A stretch of 64,000 bases of DNA from Paenibacillus albicereus (GCF_012676905.1 NZ_CP051428.1:3434001-3498000), one strand, 5' to 3'. Shown: positions 37,064-46,556, counted from the first letter of the stretch. Translations and numbers: made by a program. The notes: generated by a model from the sequence alone, not told the origin.

Positions 37064-38002
37064 TCAATAGACCTGCTCCTTGTAGAAAAATCCATAGCTC
37101 AGCTCGCGGGACGGGTCCTGCGCGCGACGGATCGCGTCCAGCCAGGCCGGGTCGAACCGGTATGCGGCCGGATCGGCGGCATAGGCGTCGATGGCGGCGC
37201 GATAGGCGCGCACGACCGTCTCGTTATAGGCCGGCGTCTTCATCAGGCCTTCGACGCGCAGGCTGTCGATGCCCGCCTCCAGCAGCTCATGCAGGTTCTC
37301 GATCATGCAGATGTCGTCCGAGCTCATCATATACGTTCCGTGCGCGTCCTGATAGATGGGATAGCGCTCGTCGCGGCGGTCGGCCTCCTTGAGGAACAGC
37401 CCCTGGCCAAGAGCGCTGTCCACCTGCTCCGGCGCCTTGCCGAGATGGCCCAGATAGCTGTCCACGAGCGAGCGCTTGGAGTGGTAGATGTTGGTCATGC
37501 CGTGGACCTGCACCTGCACCTCCAGCGACGTGCGCTGCTTGACCTCGATCACCTGCTCCATGTTCAGTTCGCGGGCGAGCACGATGCGCGACGCCCCTCG
37601 CTTGCCCCAATACTCCGCCTGCGCGTAGCTCGTCGAGGTCATCTCCGCGTTCCAGTGCAGCGGCACGGACGGAGCCGCCTCGCGCGCGGCCAGCAGCACC
37701 GACGGATCGCCGAAGACGATCGCGTCGACGCCGATCTCCGCGAGCCGGCCCAGATAGCCGGGAAGCTCCTCGGCCGTGCGGTTGTCCATCAGGTTGTTGA
37801 CCGCTGCATAGATGCGCGGCCGGCGCTCCGAGCCGCGGGCGAACCGCACCGCTTCGCCGATCTGCTCCAATCCGAACTCTCCCGGCAGCCTGGCTCCGAA
37901 TCGGGATTCCCCGATGACAAAAGCGTCCGCGCCGGCCTCTGCCAGCAGGCGGAGCTCCTCCATGGAAGCGGCCGTCGCCAGCAATTCCGGTTTTGTTCCC
38001 AC
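37064..38002 (-). CDS. U32-family protein, TrhP1-like (YrrN)
   Basis: 312 residues from a GTG with AAGGAGG at good spacing (MGTKPELLATAASMEEL). It is shorter than its downstream partner and lacks its C-terminal domain. It has U32 features QVQVHGMTNIYHSKRSLVDSY in outline and DSLRVEGLMKTPAYNETVVRAYR in outline, but the cysteine cluster is absent. This matches the YrrN/YrrO pairing in which only one partner keeps the four cysteines. It probably works with the next gene in tRNA modification. Confidence 0.86.
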   Translation of the reverse strand: MGTKPELLATAASMEELRLLAEAGADAFVIGESRFGARLPGEFGLEQIGEAVRFARGSERRPRIYAAVNNLMDNRTAEELPGYLGRLAEIGVDAIVFGDPSVLLAAREAAPSVPLHWNAEMTSTSYAQAEYWGKRGASRIVLARELNMEQVIEVKQRTSLEVQVQVHGMTNIYHSKRSLVDSYLGHLGKAPEQVDSALGQGLFLKEADRRDERYPIYQDAHGTYMMSSDDICMIENLHELLEAGIDSLRVEGLMKTPAYNETVVRAYRAAIDAYAADPAAYRFDPAWLDAIRRAQDPSRELSYGFFYKEQVY

Positions 38003-38027
38003 CGTCGATTCCTCCTTGGTCCTGCTT

Positions 38028-39125
38028 TTATTGCTTGCCGCTTTCGCGGATGTTTTTCAAATGCTGCTCATACGTGACGGCGAACAGATGCTCGCTCGAT
38101 CCGTCCTTCTTCGTCACATAGTAATAGAATTCGTTCGTCTCCGGCTGCAGCGCCGCTTCGATGGACTTGAGGCTCGGGCTGCTGATCGGGCCCGGCGGCA
38201 GTCCGTCGCTGCGGTAGGTGTTGTAGGGGCTCTCGACCTCCAGATCCTTTTCGAACAGCCGCTCCTTGGGCTTGTCGAGCAGGTACTGGACCGTCGCGTC
38301 GATCTGCAGCCGCATCGGCTTGGCGATCCGGTTGTAGATGACGCCGGCTACTGCCGCGCGCTCTTGGTCGACGACGACCTCGCGCTCGACGAGAGAAGCG
38401 ACGGTCATGAGCTCATGCAGCGTCAGCCCGCGCTCCGCGAGCGTCTCGTCAAGCTCGCCCAGCTCGGCCAGCTTGCGGTCGGTTTCGGCGAGCATCCGCT
38501 GGAGGATGTCCTCCTCGGTGCTGCCTTTCTTGAGCTCGTACGTCTCCGGAAAGAGGTAGCCCTCGAGCCGGTGGCGGAGCCGGGCGTCGTCCGGGATCGC
38601 TCGGACCGCCTCCGACTCCCAGTCCCTCTTCTCGTCCGCGAGGGCGAGGAAGCGCGTCCGGTCGATGAAGCCCTCCGCCGCCAGCTTGTCCGCGATCTGC
38701 AGCAGCGTGAAGCCTTCGGGAATCGTGAAGCGGATCGTCTCTTCCTTGACCGTATCGCCCTCGTTCAGCTTGCGGATGATCGCGTCATGCTTCATGCCCG
38801 GGGACAGCTCGTAGGTGCCGGCCTTGAACGCGCCGCCTTGCTCCCGGAATTTCAGGTAATACTTGAAGATGAACGCATCGCGGATGATGCCCTCTTGCTC
38901 CAGCCGGTCGGCGATGCGGTTGGGGGACATGCCCCGCTCGATGGCGACCTGCCTGGCCTCGCCCGTCTCCGCCGGCCGGAGGCCGTTCCATATATAGCCG
39001 CCCAGTCCCGCTGCCGTAAGCAGCAGCAGCGTGACGAGCGTCAGCAATACCCATACCGTAATTCGGCTTCTCGAAGGGCCTGCAGGCTCCTGCGCGTCCC
39101 CTCCGATTCGATCGTTCCTTCGCAT
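38028..39125 (-). CDS. mltG: Endolytic transglycosylase MltG
   Basis: 365 residues starting MRRNDRIGGDAQEP. One membrane anchor (about 25-45: ITVWVLLTLVTLLLLTAAGL), a LysM-like subdomain, and the catalytic YceG domain. The active-site Glu is in VASLVEREVV, followed by LQIDATVQYLL and SPYNTYRSDGLPPGPI, all diagnostic. Family knowledge: it cuts nascent glycan strands and sets their length. The order ruvX - DUF1292 - mltG is conserved in Bacillales. The methyltransferase gene (yrrM) found after mltG in B. subtilis is missing here. Confidence 0.94.
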   Translation of the reverse strand: MRRNDRIGGDAQEPAGPSRSRITVWVLLTLVTLLLLTAAGLGGYIWNGLRPAETGEARQVAIERGMSPNRIADRLEQEGIIRDAFIFKYYLKFREQGGAFKAGTYELSPGMKHDAIIRKLNEGDTVKEETIRFTIPEGFTLLQIADKLAAEGFIDRTRFLALADEKRDWESEAVRAIPDDARLRHRLEGYLFPETYELKKGSTEEDILQRMLAETDRKLAELGELDETLAERGLTLHELMTVASLVEREVVVDQERAAVAGVIYNRIAKPMRLQIDATVQYLLDKPKERLFEKDLEVESPYNTYRSDGLPPGPISSPSLKSIEAALQPETNEFYYYVTKKDGSSEHLFAVTYEQHLKNIRESGKQ

Positions 39126-39198
39126 CTGGCTTCTGTCCCCCGCTTCCGACTGTACCTGAATCCCCGGATCACGGCCTCGCGGCGCGCCCGGGCAGTAG

Positions 39199-39225
39199 AA
39201 AAGGGGCGGCAATTGCCCGCCCCAA
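39199..39225 (-). terminator. Terminator between the second DUF1292 gene and mltG
   Basis: Minus strand: GGGGCGG, GCAATTG loop, CCGCCCC then TTTTC, starting nine bases past the DUF1292 stop. It could reduce transcription into mltG. Confidence 0.65.
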
Positions 39226-39233
39226 CCTGCCTG

Positions 39234-39536
39234 CTATTCCTTGCCCGATTCTTCGAAAAGCAATGCGTCGTAAGCTTCGGCGGCAAGCTCCCATTCCTCG
39301 TCGTCCTCGATCGTCTCGAGCTGCGGCTCGCCCTCTTGCGAGGCGACCCGGAACATCTCGACTTCGCCTTCCTTGCGTCCGGCCGGAGACTGGAGCGCCG
39401 CGTAATGCGAGCCGTCCAGCTCGAACTCGGCGAGGATGACGAAGGCGATCTCGCCCCCGTCCTCGTCGACGAGCAGCACTTCGCGGCCGAAAGCCTGCTT
39501 GAGCAGCGTCACGCGCTGCGGAAGTCCTGCGCTCAT
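39234..39536 (-). CDS. Second DUF1292-family acidic protein
   Basis: 100 residues starting MSAGLPQRVTLLKQAFG. The ATG overlaps the stop of the preceding DUF1292 gene as ATGA. It shares that family's layout: VLLVDEDGGEIAFVILAEFELDGSHYAAL in outline, then a stretch ending ETIEDDEEWELAAEAYDALL in outline, very similar to the partner's TIEDEEEWNMVEETFNTLL in outline. It is probably a diverged tandem duplicate. Function unknown. Confidence 0.85.
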   Translation of the reverse strand: MSAGLPQRVTLLKQAFGREVLLVDEDGGEIAFVILAEFELDGSHYAALQSPAGRKEGEVEMFRVASQEGEPQLETIEDDEEWELAAEAYDALLFEESGKE

Positions 39537-39847
39537 CCGTTCTGACCGTCCTCCAGCTCGCCGAGAAGCGTGTTGAACGTCTCTTCGACCATGTTCCACT
39601 CTTCCTCGTCCTCGATCGTGTACAGCTTCAGATCGTCGCCGTCCTCCTCGTAGCGGAACGCGTAGACTTCGTCTTCTTCCTCTTCGTCCTCGCCTTCCGC
39701 CGCGCTCAGCGGTACGACCATCATGTATTTCTGGTCCGAGCCGTCGACTTCGAATTTCATGATGACCTCGAACTCTTCTTCGTTGCCTTCCTCATCCGGA
39801 ATATAAATGATTTCCGGCTCTTCAAACTGCATGTCGTCCTTTGCCAT
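39533..39847 (-). CDS. yrzB: DUF1292-family acidic protein (YrzB)
   Basis: 104 residues, strongly acidic. It has IIYIPDEEGNEEEFEVIMKFEVDGSDQKYM in outline and a C-terminal KLYTIEDEEEWNMVEETF in outline, as in the family found between ruvX and mltG throughout Bacillales. Function is unknown; the constant linkage to alaS-ireB-ruvX is the only clue. The start lies nine bases past the ruvX stop. Confidence 0.9.
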   Translation of the reverse strand: MAKDDMQFEEPEIIYIPDEEGNEEEFEVIMKFEVDGSDQKYMMVVPLSAAEGEDEEEEDEVYAFRYEEDGDDLKLYTIEDEEEWNMVEETFNTLLGELEDGQNG

Positions 39848-39856
39848 CGTTTACCC

Positions 39857-40258
39857 TCACCTTTTCATCTTAGAGTCGAGATAGTTCTGCAAAATCAGCG
39901 CGGCCGCGAGCTTGTCGACGACCTGCTTGCGTTTGTTGCGGCTGACATCCGCCTCGAGCAGCGTTCTCTGCGCGGATACCGTCGTCAGTCGTTCGTCCCA
40001 TAGGTGTACAGGTAAGTGGACTGCTTGCCTCAATTCCTCGGCAAATGCGATGCAAATTTCGCCACGCGGACCGATCGTGCCGTTCATATTTTTAGGAAGC
40101 CCGACGATGATCTCGGACACCTCGTGCTCGGCGGCGAGCTGCGCGATCCGCTCCAGCTCGCTGCCCTTGCGCTGCAGCACCTCGAGCCCCTGGGCGGTCC
40201 AGCCCAACGGGTCGCTGAGGGCAACGCCGATGCGGCGGTCGCCGTAGTCCAAGCCCAT
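39857..40258 (-). CDS. ruvX: RuvX/YqgF family protein (pre-16S rRNA nuclease, Holliday junction resolvase-like)
   Basis: 133 residues from the ATG, or 137 if the better-placed CTG at 40270 is used. It has MGLDYGDRRIGVALSDPLG, EIIVGLPKNMNGTIGPRG and the catalytic acidic residues of the RNase H fold, with WDERLTT and a C-terminal VDKLAAALILQNYLD. Family knowledge: YqgF trims the 5' end of 16S rRNA. The only good ribosome site (GGAG) lies 21 bases before the ATG but eight bases before the CTG, so the true start is probably CTG. Confidence 0.92.
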   Translation of the reverse strand: MGLDYGDRRIGVALSDPLGWTAQGLEVLQRKGSELERIAQLAAEHEVSEIIVGLPKNMNGTIGPRGEICIAFAEELRQAVHLPVHLWDERLTTVSAQRTLLEADVSRNKRKQVVDKLAAALILQNYLDSKMKR

Positions 40259-40296
40259 AAGTCTAGTCAGTCTGCATTCTCCTGTCGCGGGCCTGA

Positions 40297-40557
40297 TCAG
40301 CGGTGGGCCGCCAGATACGAGCGGACCAGCTCCTCGATCAGCTCGTCTCGTTCCTTCTTGCGGATCAGGCTTCGTGCGTTGTTATGCCTCGGGATGTAGG
40401 CGGGATCTCCGGATAGCAGATACCCGACGATCTGGTTGATCGGATTGTAGTCCTTGTCGACCAGCGCGTCATACACCGTCAGCAGGATCTCCTTGGAGGA
40501 AGCCTCAGGACCGTCTGCAACCACGTCGAACTTCATTGTCTTGTCCATCGAGCTCAC
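40297..40557 (-). CDS. IreB family regulatory phosphoprotein (YrzL)
   Basis: 86 residues from a GTG with GAGGTG six bases upstream ([16 protein letters not shown]). The highly conserved core [21 protein letters not shown], quoted in outline, and [15 protein letters not shown] is intact. Family knowledge: in Enterococcus, IreB is phosphorylated by the Ser/Thr kinase IreK and affects cephalosporin resistance. It is always next to alaS in this order. An ATG three codons later (40548) is possible but less well placed. Confidence 0.9.
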   Translation of the reverse strand: MSSMDKTMKFDVVADGPEASSKEILLTVYDALVDKDYNPINQIVGYLLSGDPAYIPRHNNARSLIRKKERDELIEELVRSYLAAHR

Positions 40558-40618
40558 CGCCAGCACCTCGCTTTCCTCTGGCCCGGATCGTAAGGGCACG
40601 ATTAAAGATACATCCCCA

Positions 40619-43255
40619 CTATATCACATTTGCCTGGGCGAGAACCAGTTCTTCGACAAGCTTCAGCGCATCGCCGAGCTTCGACGGATCCTTGCCGCCC
40701 GCCTGGGCCATGTCCGGACGGCCGCCGCCTCCGCCGCCGCAGACGGCGGCCGCTTCCTTGATGATCTTGCCGGCGTGGAAGCCCTTCTTGACAAGCTCCT
40801 GCGGCACCGAGACGACCAGGTTCACCTTGCCGTCCGCCGGCGCGCCGAGCGCGATGACCGCCTCCGGCAGCTTGAGCCGCAGCTCGTCGGCGATGCCGCG
40901 CAGCGCGTCCATCGTCGGGGCGCTCACCTGCGCCGCCAGCACGGAGACGCCGCCCGACGTCTTGACTCCGCTCTCGAGCTGGCCCGCCTCGATGCGCGAC
41001 AGCTTGCCCTGCAGCGACTCGTTCTCGCGCTGCAGCTCCTTCACCTGGCCGAGCAGCGCCTCCAGGCGGCGCGGCACGTCCGCCGTGCCGGCCTTCAGCA
41101 GGCCGGCCGCCTGATCCAGCAGCTCCAGCCGGCCTTCCATGAAGGCGTAGGCGCTGCGGCCGGTCACCGCCTCGATGCGGCGCACGCCCGAGCCGATGCC
41201 GGTCTCGCCCACGATCTTGAACAGACCGATCTGGGCCGTGTTCTCGACGTGGCAGCCGCCGCACAGCTCGATGCTGTAGTCGCCGACCTGCACGACGCGC
41301 ACGACGTCGCCGTACTTCTCGCCGAACAGCGCCATCGCGCCCATCGCCTTCGCCTCGGCGATCGGCTTGCTTTCGATCACGACCGGCGTTCCGTTCCAGA
41401 TCTGCTCGTTGACGCGGCGCTCGATGTCCGCCAGCTCCGCCGCCGTAATCGCGCCGATGTGGGAAAAGTCGAAGCGCAGCCGTTCCGGCTCGACGAGCGA
41501 GCCCGCCTGGTTGACGTGGCCGCCGAGCACTTCCTTGAGCGCCTTGTGCAGCAGATGCGTCGCCGTGTGGTTCTTGACGGTGTCGCCGCGCGACGACGAG
41601 GAGACCTCCGCCGCCACCTGGCCGCCCTTATGGAGCGTGCCTTCGACGACGAGCGCATGGTGGACCGGCTGGCCGTGCGGCGCCTTGGTGACGTCCTCGA
41701 CCTGCAGCTTCACTCCGGGCGCATGCAGGACTCCCTTGTCTCCGACCTGGCCTCCGCTCTCCGCGTAGAACGGCGTGCGGTCGAGCAGCACGAGCACGCG
41801 GCTGCCCTCGCCGGCGATGTCGACCTGCTCGCCGTCCAGCACGATGCCGGTGACGACGGCATCTCCGACGAGGCGGGAGTAGCCGATGAACTCGCTCGGC
41901 TCCGTGAACTCCGACAGGGCGCCGCCCTGCACGCTCATGCCGCCCGTCTCCTGGCGCGCGGCGCGGGCGCGGCTGCGCTGCGCCTCCATCGCCTGGTCGA
42001 AGCCGCCGCGGTCGACGCCGAGGCCGTTCTCGCTGGCATAGTCCTCCGTCAAGTCGAACGGGAAGCCGAACGTGTCGTACAGCTTGAACGCGTCGTCGCC
42101 GCCGATCTCCGTGCGTCCTTCCGCCTTGGCCGCGCGGGCCAGCTGCTCCAGCAGGCCGAGGCCGCCTTCGAGCGTGCGGTGGAACTGCTCCTCCTCGCCG
42201 CGGATGACCTTCTCGATGAACTCGCGCTTCTCGACGACTTCCGGATAGTAGACGCCCATGATGCTCCCGATCGTCTCGGTGAGCCGGTACAGGAACGGAC
42301 GGTCGACGCCGAGCGTCTTGCCGTAGCGGACCGCGCGGCGCAGCAGGCGGCGGATGACGTAGCCGCGGCCTTCGTTCGACGGCAGCACGCCGTCGCCGGC
42401 GGCGAAGACGACCGTGCGCGCATGGTCGGCGATGACCTTGAGCGCGATGTCCTTCTCCAGGCTTTCTTTGTACTTGACGCCCGCGATCTCGCACGTCTTC
42501 TCGATGATCGGCAGGAACAGGTCGGTGTCGAAGTTGGAGTCGACGTCCTGCAGGATCGTGGCGAACCGCTCAAGGCCGGCGCCGGTATCGATGTTCTTGT
42601 TCGGCAGCGGCGTGTAGCTGCCGTCCTTGTTCAGGTTGTACTGCGTGAAGACGAGGTTCCACACCTCGAGGTAGCGCTCGTTCTCTCCGCCCGGATACAG
42701 CTCCGGATCGGACGGGTCGTTGCCGTACTGCTCGCCGCGGTCGTAGAAAATCTCGGTGCACGGGCCGCAAGGACCTTCCCCGATCTCCCAGAAGTTCCCT
42801 TCGAGCTTGATGATGCGCTCCGCCGGCAGGCCGACCGTCTCGTTCCAAAGCCGGTACGCGTCCTCGTCCTCGGGATGCACCGTCACGCTCAGGCGCTCCG
42901 GATCGAAGCCGATGTAGTCCTTCGACGTGAGGAACTCCCACGACCAGACGATGACCTCGTCCTTGAAGTAGTCGCCGATGGAGAAGTTGCCGAGCATCTC
43001 GAAGAACGTCTGGTGGCGGCGCGTCTTGCCGACGTTCTCGATGTCGTTGGTGCGGATGCACTTCTGCGCGTTGGTGATGCGCGGATTGTCCGGAATCTCG
43101 CGGCCGTCGAGGTACGGCTTGAGCGGCGCGATGCCGGCATTGATCCAGAGCAGCGACGGGTCGTTATGCGGCACGAGCGAGGCGCTCGGCTCGACCTTGT
43201 GTCCTTTGCTTTCGAAGAATTTCAGCCATTTGGCGCGGATTTCTGCTGCTTTCAT
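40619..43255 (-). CDS. alaS: Alanyl-tRNA synthetase
   Basis: 878 residues starting [19 protein letters not shown]. Class II catalytic core with [17 protein letters not shown] in outline, the editing domain with [14 protein letters not shown] and CGGCHVENT zinc ligands, and the C-terminal DHHA1 region ending [22 protein letters not shown] in outline. The length is normal. It is expressed behind a T-box leader that reads tRNA-Ala charging, and it heads the ireB-ruvX block. Confidence 0.97.
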   Translation of the reverse strand: MKAAEIRAKWLKFFESKGHKVEPSASLVPHNDPSLLWINAGIAPLKPYLDGREIPDNPRITNAQKCIRTNDIENVGKTRRHQTFFEMLGNFSIGDYFKDEVIVWSWEFLTSKDYIGFDPERLSVTVHPEDEDAYRLWNETVGLPAERIIKLEGNFWEIGEGPCGPCTEIFYDRGEQYGNDPSDPELYPGGENERYLEVWNLVFTQYNLNKDGSYTPLPNKNIDTGAGLERFATILQDVDSNFDTDLFLPIIEKTCEIAGVKYKESLEKDIALKVIADHARTVVFAAGDGVLPSNEGRGYVIRRLLRRAVRYGKTLGVDRPFLYRLTETIGSIMGVYYPEVVEKREFIEKVIRGEEEQFHRTLEGGLGLLEQLARAAKAEGRTEIGGDDAFKLYDTFGFPFDLTEDYASENGLGVDRGGFDQAMEAQRSRARAARQETGGMSVQGGALSEFTEPSEFIGYSRLVGDAVVTGIVLDGEQVDIAGEGSRVLVLLDRTPFYAESGGQVGDKGVLHAPGVKLQVEDVTKAPHGQPVHHALVVEGTLHKGGQVAAEVSSSSRGDTVKNHTATHLLHKALKEVLGGHVNQAGSLVEPERLRFDFSHIGAITAAELADIERRVNEQIWNGTPVVIESKPIAEAKAMGAMALFGEKYGDVVRVVQVGDYSIELCGGCHVENTAQIGLFKIVGETGIGSGVRRIEAVTGRSAYAFMEGRLELLDQAAGLLKAGTADVPRRLEALLGQVKELQRENESLQGKLSRIEAGQLESGVKTSGGVSVLAAQVSAPTMDALRGIADELRLKLPEAVIALGAPADGKVNLVVSVPQELVKKGFHAGKIIKEAAAVCGGGGGGRPDMAQAGGKDPSKLGDALKLVEELVLAQANVI

Positions 43256-43293
43256 GACAAATCCAACCTTTCCTATCGCGGAATGTGAAAAAC

Positions 43294-43619
43294 AAAAAAC
43301 GCCCCTGTCTGCCGACAGGGACGATTGAACTCGCGGTACCACCCTGGTTATCGCTCCGGCTCCGCGGCGTGCGGAAGGTCAGCGATCTCCTCGATCCGGC
43401 AGATAACGGCTCCGGCGGCCGGTGGAGTTGATCCACGCTCCGAGATCAGCTTCGGTACGCTCTTCGGCAGGCGGATTCTCGCAGCCGTCCGACGGGCGCG
43501 CGAGCGCTCCCCGAAAGGAATCCGTTCTCTGATTGCCGGGCTGCGCCCTACTTGGCATCCCATCAACGCTGTGCGTATTGCGGCCTCGCCCCTGGCGGAA
43601 CGTCCTGCAGCCGTATATA
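43294..43619 (-). promoter_or_regulatory. T-box leader of alaS
   Basis: The T-box sequence (AGGGTGGTACCGCG) is at 43331-43345 on the minus strand. The following terminator hairpin CCCTGTC-GGCA-GACAGGG with TTTTTT is at 43294-43321. In Stem I the candidate specifier is GCT (43448-43450), an alanine codon, in the usual GAA-codon-purine context. Uncharged tRNA-Ala would favour the antiterminator and alaS transcription. Confidence 0.92.
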
Positions 43620-43625
43620 CCGCCG

Positions 43626-43654
43626 ATTATAGGATAGAGCCGCGCGATTGTCAA
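43626..43654 (-). promoter_or_regulatory. SigA promoter of the alaS leader
   Basis: Perfect TTGACA, 17 bases, TATAAT on the minus strand, seven bases ahead of the presumed leader start. Confidence 0.9.
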
Positions 43655-43690
43655 TTTGGCCGAGCGGACAGCCGGAGCGGCATGCGCCGC

Positions 43691-45196
43691 TCAGCGGGAG
43701 ATGGAGATCCGATCTTCGTCCTGATCCCAGTCCACCTTCGCGCCCAGCGACTCGCTGATGAACCGCAGCGGCAGGTACGCGGTCCCGTTCTCGATGAAGG
43801 GTTCTGTCTTCAGAGGAGCGGGCTTGCCGTCCAGCGTCCAAGCCTGCGCTTTGAAGTCCATCGCCAGAGACACGCTTTTCCCTTCGGAGCTCTGCTTGAT
43901 CGACGCCAGCTTGAGATAGAAGTCCCAGACAACGGACGCGCCCAGCTTCTCGAAAATGGAGCGCACCGGCACGAAAGCTTGATCGTTCCGCAGGATGACT
44001 CCGTTCATCAACGGAACCTTCTCGCCGTTCACAGCGACGGATATGGCCCTTTGTACGGCGACAGGCGTCCGATGCTCGAACGCGAAGTCGCCGTGTCCGA
44101 GCTGAGCCAGCTTGTTGATGCCCCAGCCCCATAAGGAGCCGTCCGCCTTCTGCAGGATCAGATGCCGCTTGTCCGGCTCCAGACGGACGATGCCGACCGC
44201 CAGCTTGCGGAAAGCCGCATCGGCTGCAAGCTTCTCGAGATCGGTCGACGTCTCCATCACGGAGCCGTCTGCCGTCAGCACGACGAGAGACCGCTCCACG
44301 AACGCGGCATCGCGCACTCCGCTTATGTTCTGCAATCGCAAGGGGACCGGATGCTCATGTAGGATCGTTCCGTCCGTGAAGCCGGTCCGCGTCTGCCCCC
44401 AGAACCAGGCGTTTCCTTGGCGGTCGATGGCCAGATGGCTTTCTCCGTTCGAACGGATCGCGGCGATGGCGACGAGCGGCTGCACACGAGATGCGGCCAA
44501 GGACGGGCTGTCCTCCAGCGGGGACGACGCCGGGTTGTCCGCCGCTGCGAGCGACCAGACGGTGCCGTCCTTTTTCAGGACGAGCGATCCCGCGATGTCG
44601 GCGACTTGATCCATCCCCCGGACGGCTTGCGGAGCGGTGAGCCCTCCCTCCTTGGTCCGGACGCTGCGGAGCAGTCCTCCCTCCGAGGTCAGGAATACGA
44701 TGATTCGCTCGTAGGACGACTTGTCGTAAAATCCGTCCGCTTGGACGGCTCTCGCGCCGCCAAGCTCGATCGACTCGATGCCGCTCGTTTCCGGCTCTTC
44801 GGAGCTTACCGGAATCCTTTTGACGAGGCCGTCTTCCTGGACGGCGATCAGCATCCCGCCTTCATCGAAGACGGAATCGACCGGGCCGAGCGCGGGCAGG
44901 GCTTCGACTCGGAACCCGCTTGGGGTCGGTTCCCAGCGCCAGACCGTGCCGTCCTTTTTCTGCACCAGATGCGCCCCCAAGGAAGCCTTGGCATCGTTCA
45001 GATCCAGAATCGGCGTCGGCACCGGGCGGTTGTCTCCCCAAACCCAGTACGATCCGTCGCTGCGGATGAGCGAAGACGCGTCAAAATCCGCGATGGCGGC
45101 TCCGGCCGCCTCGACGCGAGGGCCGCCTGTCCCTAGGGCGATCGCTGCCAGCAAGCCGGCCGCGATCGCGGCATGGCGCAAACGATTCTTGTTCAT
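43691..45196 (-). CDS. Exported RCC1-like repeat protein with C-terminal stalk domain
   Basis: 501 residues with a signal peptide (AAIAAGLLAAIALGTGG core). The body contains RCC1/beta-propeller-like repeats marked by DGSYWVWG, DGTVWRW, DGTVWSL, GNAWFWGQT, DGSVMET and DGSLWGWGINKLAQLGHGD. The final 110 residues are a copper amine oxidase N-like stalk domain (FVPVRSIFEKLGASVVWD, YLPLRFISESLGAKVDWD). Function is unknown; the architecture suggests a wall-associated propeller. It is monocistronic. Confidence 0.86.
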   Translation of the reverse strand: MNKNRLRHAAIAAGLLAAIALGTGGPRVEAAGAAIADFDASSLIRSDGSYWVWGDNRPVPTPILDLNDAKASLGAHLVQKKDGTVWRWEPTPSGFRVEALPALGPVDSVFDEGGMLIAVQEDGLVKRIPVSSEEPETSGIESIELGGARAVQADGFYDKSSYERIIVFLTSEGGLLRSVRTKEGGLTAPQAVRGMDQVADIAGSLVLKKDGTVWSLAAADNPASSPLEDSPSLAASRVQPLVAIAAIRSNGESHLAIDRQGNAWFWGQTRTGFTDGTILHEHPVPLRLQNISGVRDAAFVERSLVVLTADGSVMETSTDLEKLAADAAFRKLAVGIVRLEPDKRHLILQKADGSLWGWGINKLAQLGHGDFAFEHRTPVAVQRAISVAVNGEKVPLMNGVILRNDQAFVPVRSIFEKLGASVVWDFYLKLASIKQSSEGKSVSLAMDFKAQAWTLDGKPAPLKTEPFIENGTAYLPLRFISESLGAKVDWDQDEDRISISR

Positions 45197-45299
45197 TCGA
45201 ATCCTCTCCTAGCCGCATGGATAGAAAAGTTCCCAGAACCTTCCTTCTCCAGTTGGACGCGGCTGGGGGCGGATTAGTTGCTCCTACGACGGGAAAAGC

Positions 45300-46370
45300 C
45301 TACACGGTCCGCCGGCGCACATAATAGGCGAACACATGCTGCAGGATCACCTTGAGCGCGGCGAACACAGGCACGGCAAGAATCATGCCGGGGATGCCGG
45401 CCAGCTGCCCGCCCACGAGCAGAGCGAATATAATCATGAGCGGATGGATATGCAGCGTGCGCCCGACAACTTGCGGCGAGATGACGTTGCCCTCGAGGAT
45501 CTGGCACGCCGTATTGACGACGACGACGAGCACCATCATCTTGAACGACACCGTCGAGGCGACGAGCAGCGCCGGCGCCGCTCCGATGAACGGTCCGAGA
45601 TACGGGATGACGTTGGTCACCGCGACGATCGAGGCGAGCAGCAGCGCGTAAGGAACCCCGATGACAGCGTAGCCGGCGTAGGCCAGCAGGCCGATGATGA
45701 CGCAGACGAGGAATTGGCCGCGGATGTAGCTGCCGAGCGCTTCGTCGATGTCCTTGAGCATGCGCACGACCGGCTTGCGATGCGACTTGGGCACGCAGGC
45801 GATGACCGCGCGCTCCATCACCTCGAAGTCCTTGAGGATGTAGAACACGAGGAACGGGATGATGAAGAACAGGAACACCGCGCCCAGCATCGAGCCGATG
45901 TTGTTGATGAAGTCGGTCGTCGATTCCGCGAGCCGCTTCTCCAGCCCGGCGAGCGCGCGGATCATCGCCTCCCGGAAGCTTTCCGGCAGGAACGACGTAT
46001 GGTTGAAGTCCCGCACAAGGCTCTGCGCCCGCATCGTCAGCTCCGGCGCATGCTGGCCGAGCTCCTGCACCTGCGAGGCCACCATCGGGATCAGGTTCAT
46101 GAGGATGACGGCGAGCGCCGAGCAGAACACCGCGTAGATGAGCAGGACGGCAAGCGAGCGAGGCACCCGCCGGGCGCTGAGCAGGCTGACGATCGGGTGG
46201 AGCACGTAGGCGATGACCATCGCGATCAGGAAAGGCGTCAGCACGGCGCTCGCGAAGCGGTACACGGTCATCAGCAGCGGCTTGAGGAGCAGCAGCAGGA
46301 ACAGGGCGAGCAGGCCCAGGATCGCATACACCAGTCCCAGCAGCATCCGGTTCTGCGACCATTTCTCCAT
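45300..46370 (-). CDS. AI-2E/PerM-family membrane permease (YrrI-like)
   Basis: 356 residues from the ATG with GGGAGGAG upstream (MEKWSQNRMLLGLVY). About eight hydrophobic segments with the family signatures TPFLIAMVIAYVLHPIV, VTNVIPYLGPFIGAAPA, and a C-terminal HPLMIIFALLVGGQLAGIPGMILAVPV in outline. In B. subtilis a member (YrrI) sits just upstream of alaS, as here. Transported substrate unknown; it may be an ion antiporter. Confidence 0.9.
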   Translation of the reverse strand: MEKWSQNRMLLGLVYAILGLLALFLLLLLKPLLMTVYRFASAVLTPFLIAMVIAYVLHPIVSLLSARRVPRSLAVLLIYAVFCSALAVILMNLIPMVASQVQELGQHAPELTMRAQSLVRDFNHTSFLPESFREAMIRALAGLEKRLAESTTDFINNIGSMLGAVFLFFIIPFLVFYILKDFEVMERAVIACVPKSHRKPVVRMLKDIDEALGSYIRGQFLVCVIIGLLAYAGYAVIGVPYALLLASIVAVTNVIPYLGPFIGAAPALLVASTVSFKMMVLVVVVNTACQILEGNVISPQVVGRTLHIHPLMIIFALLVGGQLAGIPGMILAVPVFAALKVILQHVFAYYVRRRTV

Positions 46371-46511
46371 CCCGGCTCCTCCCCTCTGTATCTGTCCGAA
46401 GCCAGGCAGACAAGCCTGCGCATCGGCCGGCCTGCCCGGCAGGTCGGTTACAGTATATGCGCCTTCCGCCGCTCCCATACCTTGCCTGTCCTTCCCCCTT
46501 CGGATCAAAAG

Positions 46512-46542
46512 GAAAAGCCCCTGACGGGCATCCGTCAGGGGC
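46512..46542 (-). terminator. Terminator of the zinc-ribbon protein gene
   Basis: Minus strand: GCCCCTGACGG, loop ATGC, CCGTCAGGGGC then TTTTCCTTTT, about 15 bases past the stop. Confidence 0.82.
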
Positions 46543-46556
46543 GCAGCTCCAAAGAT

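Noticed and set aside
37034-37067. Upstream TTG start for the TrhP2-like gene
   Set aside because: It overlaps the stop of the preceding gene; the ATG at 37034 has a full AGGAGG site and fits the family N-terminus.
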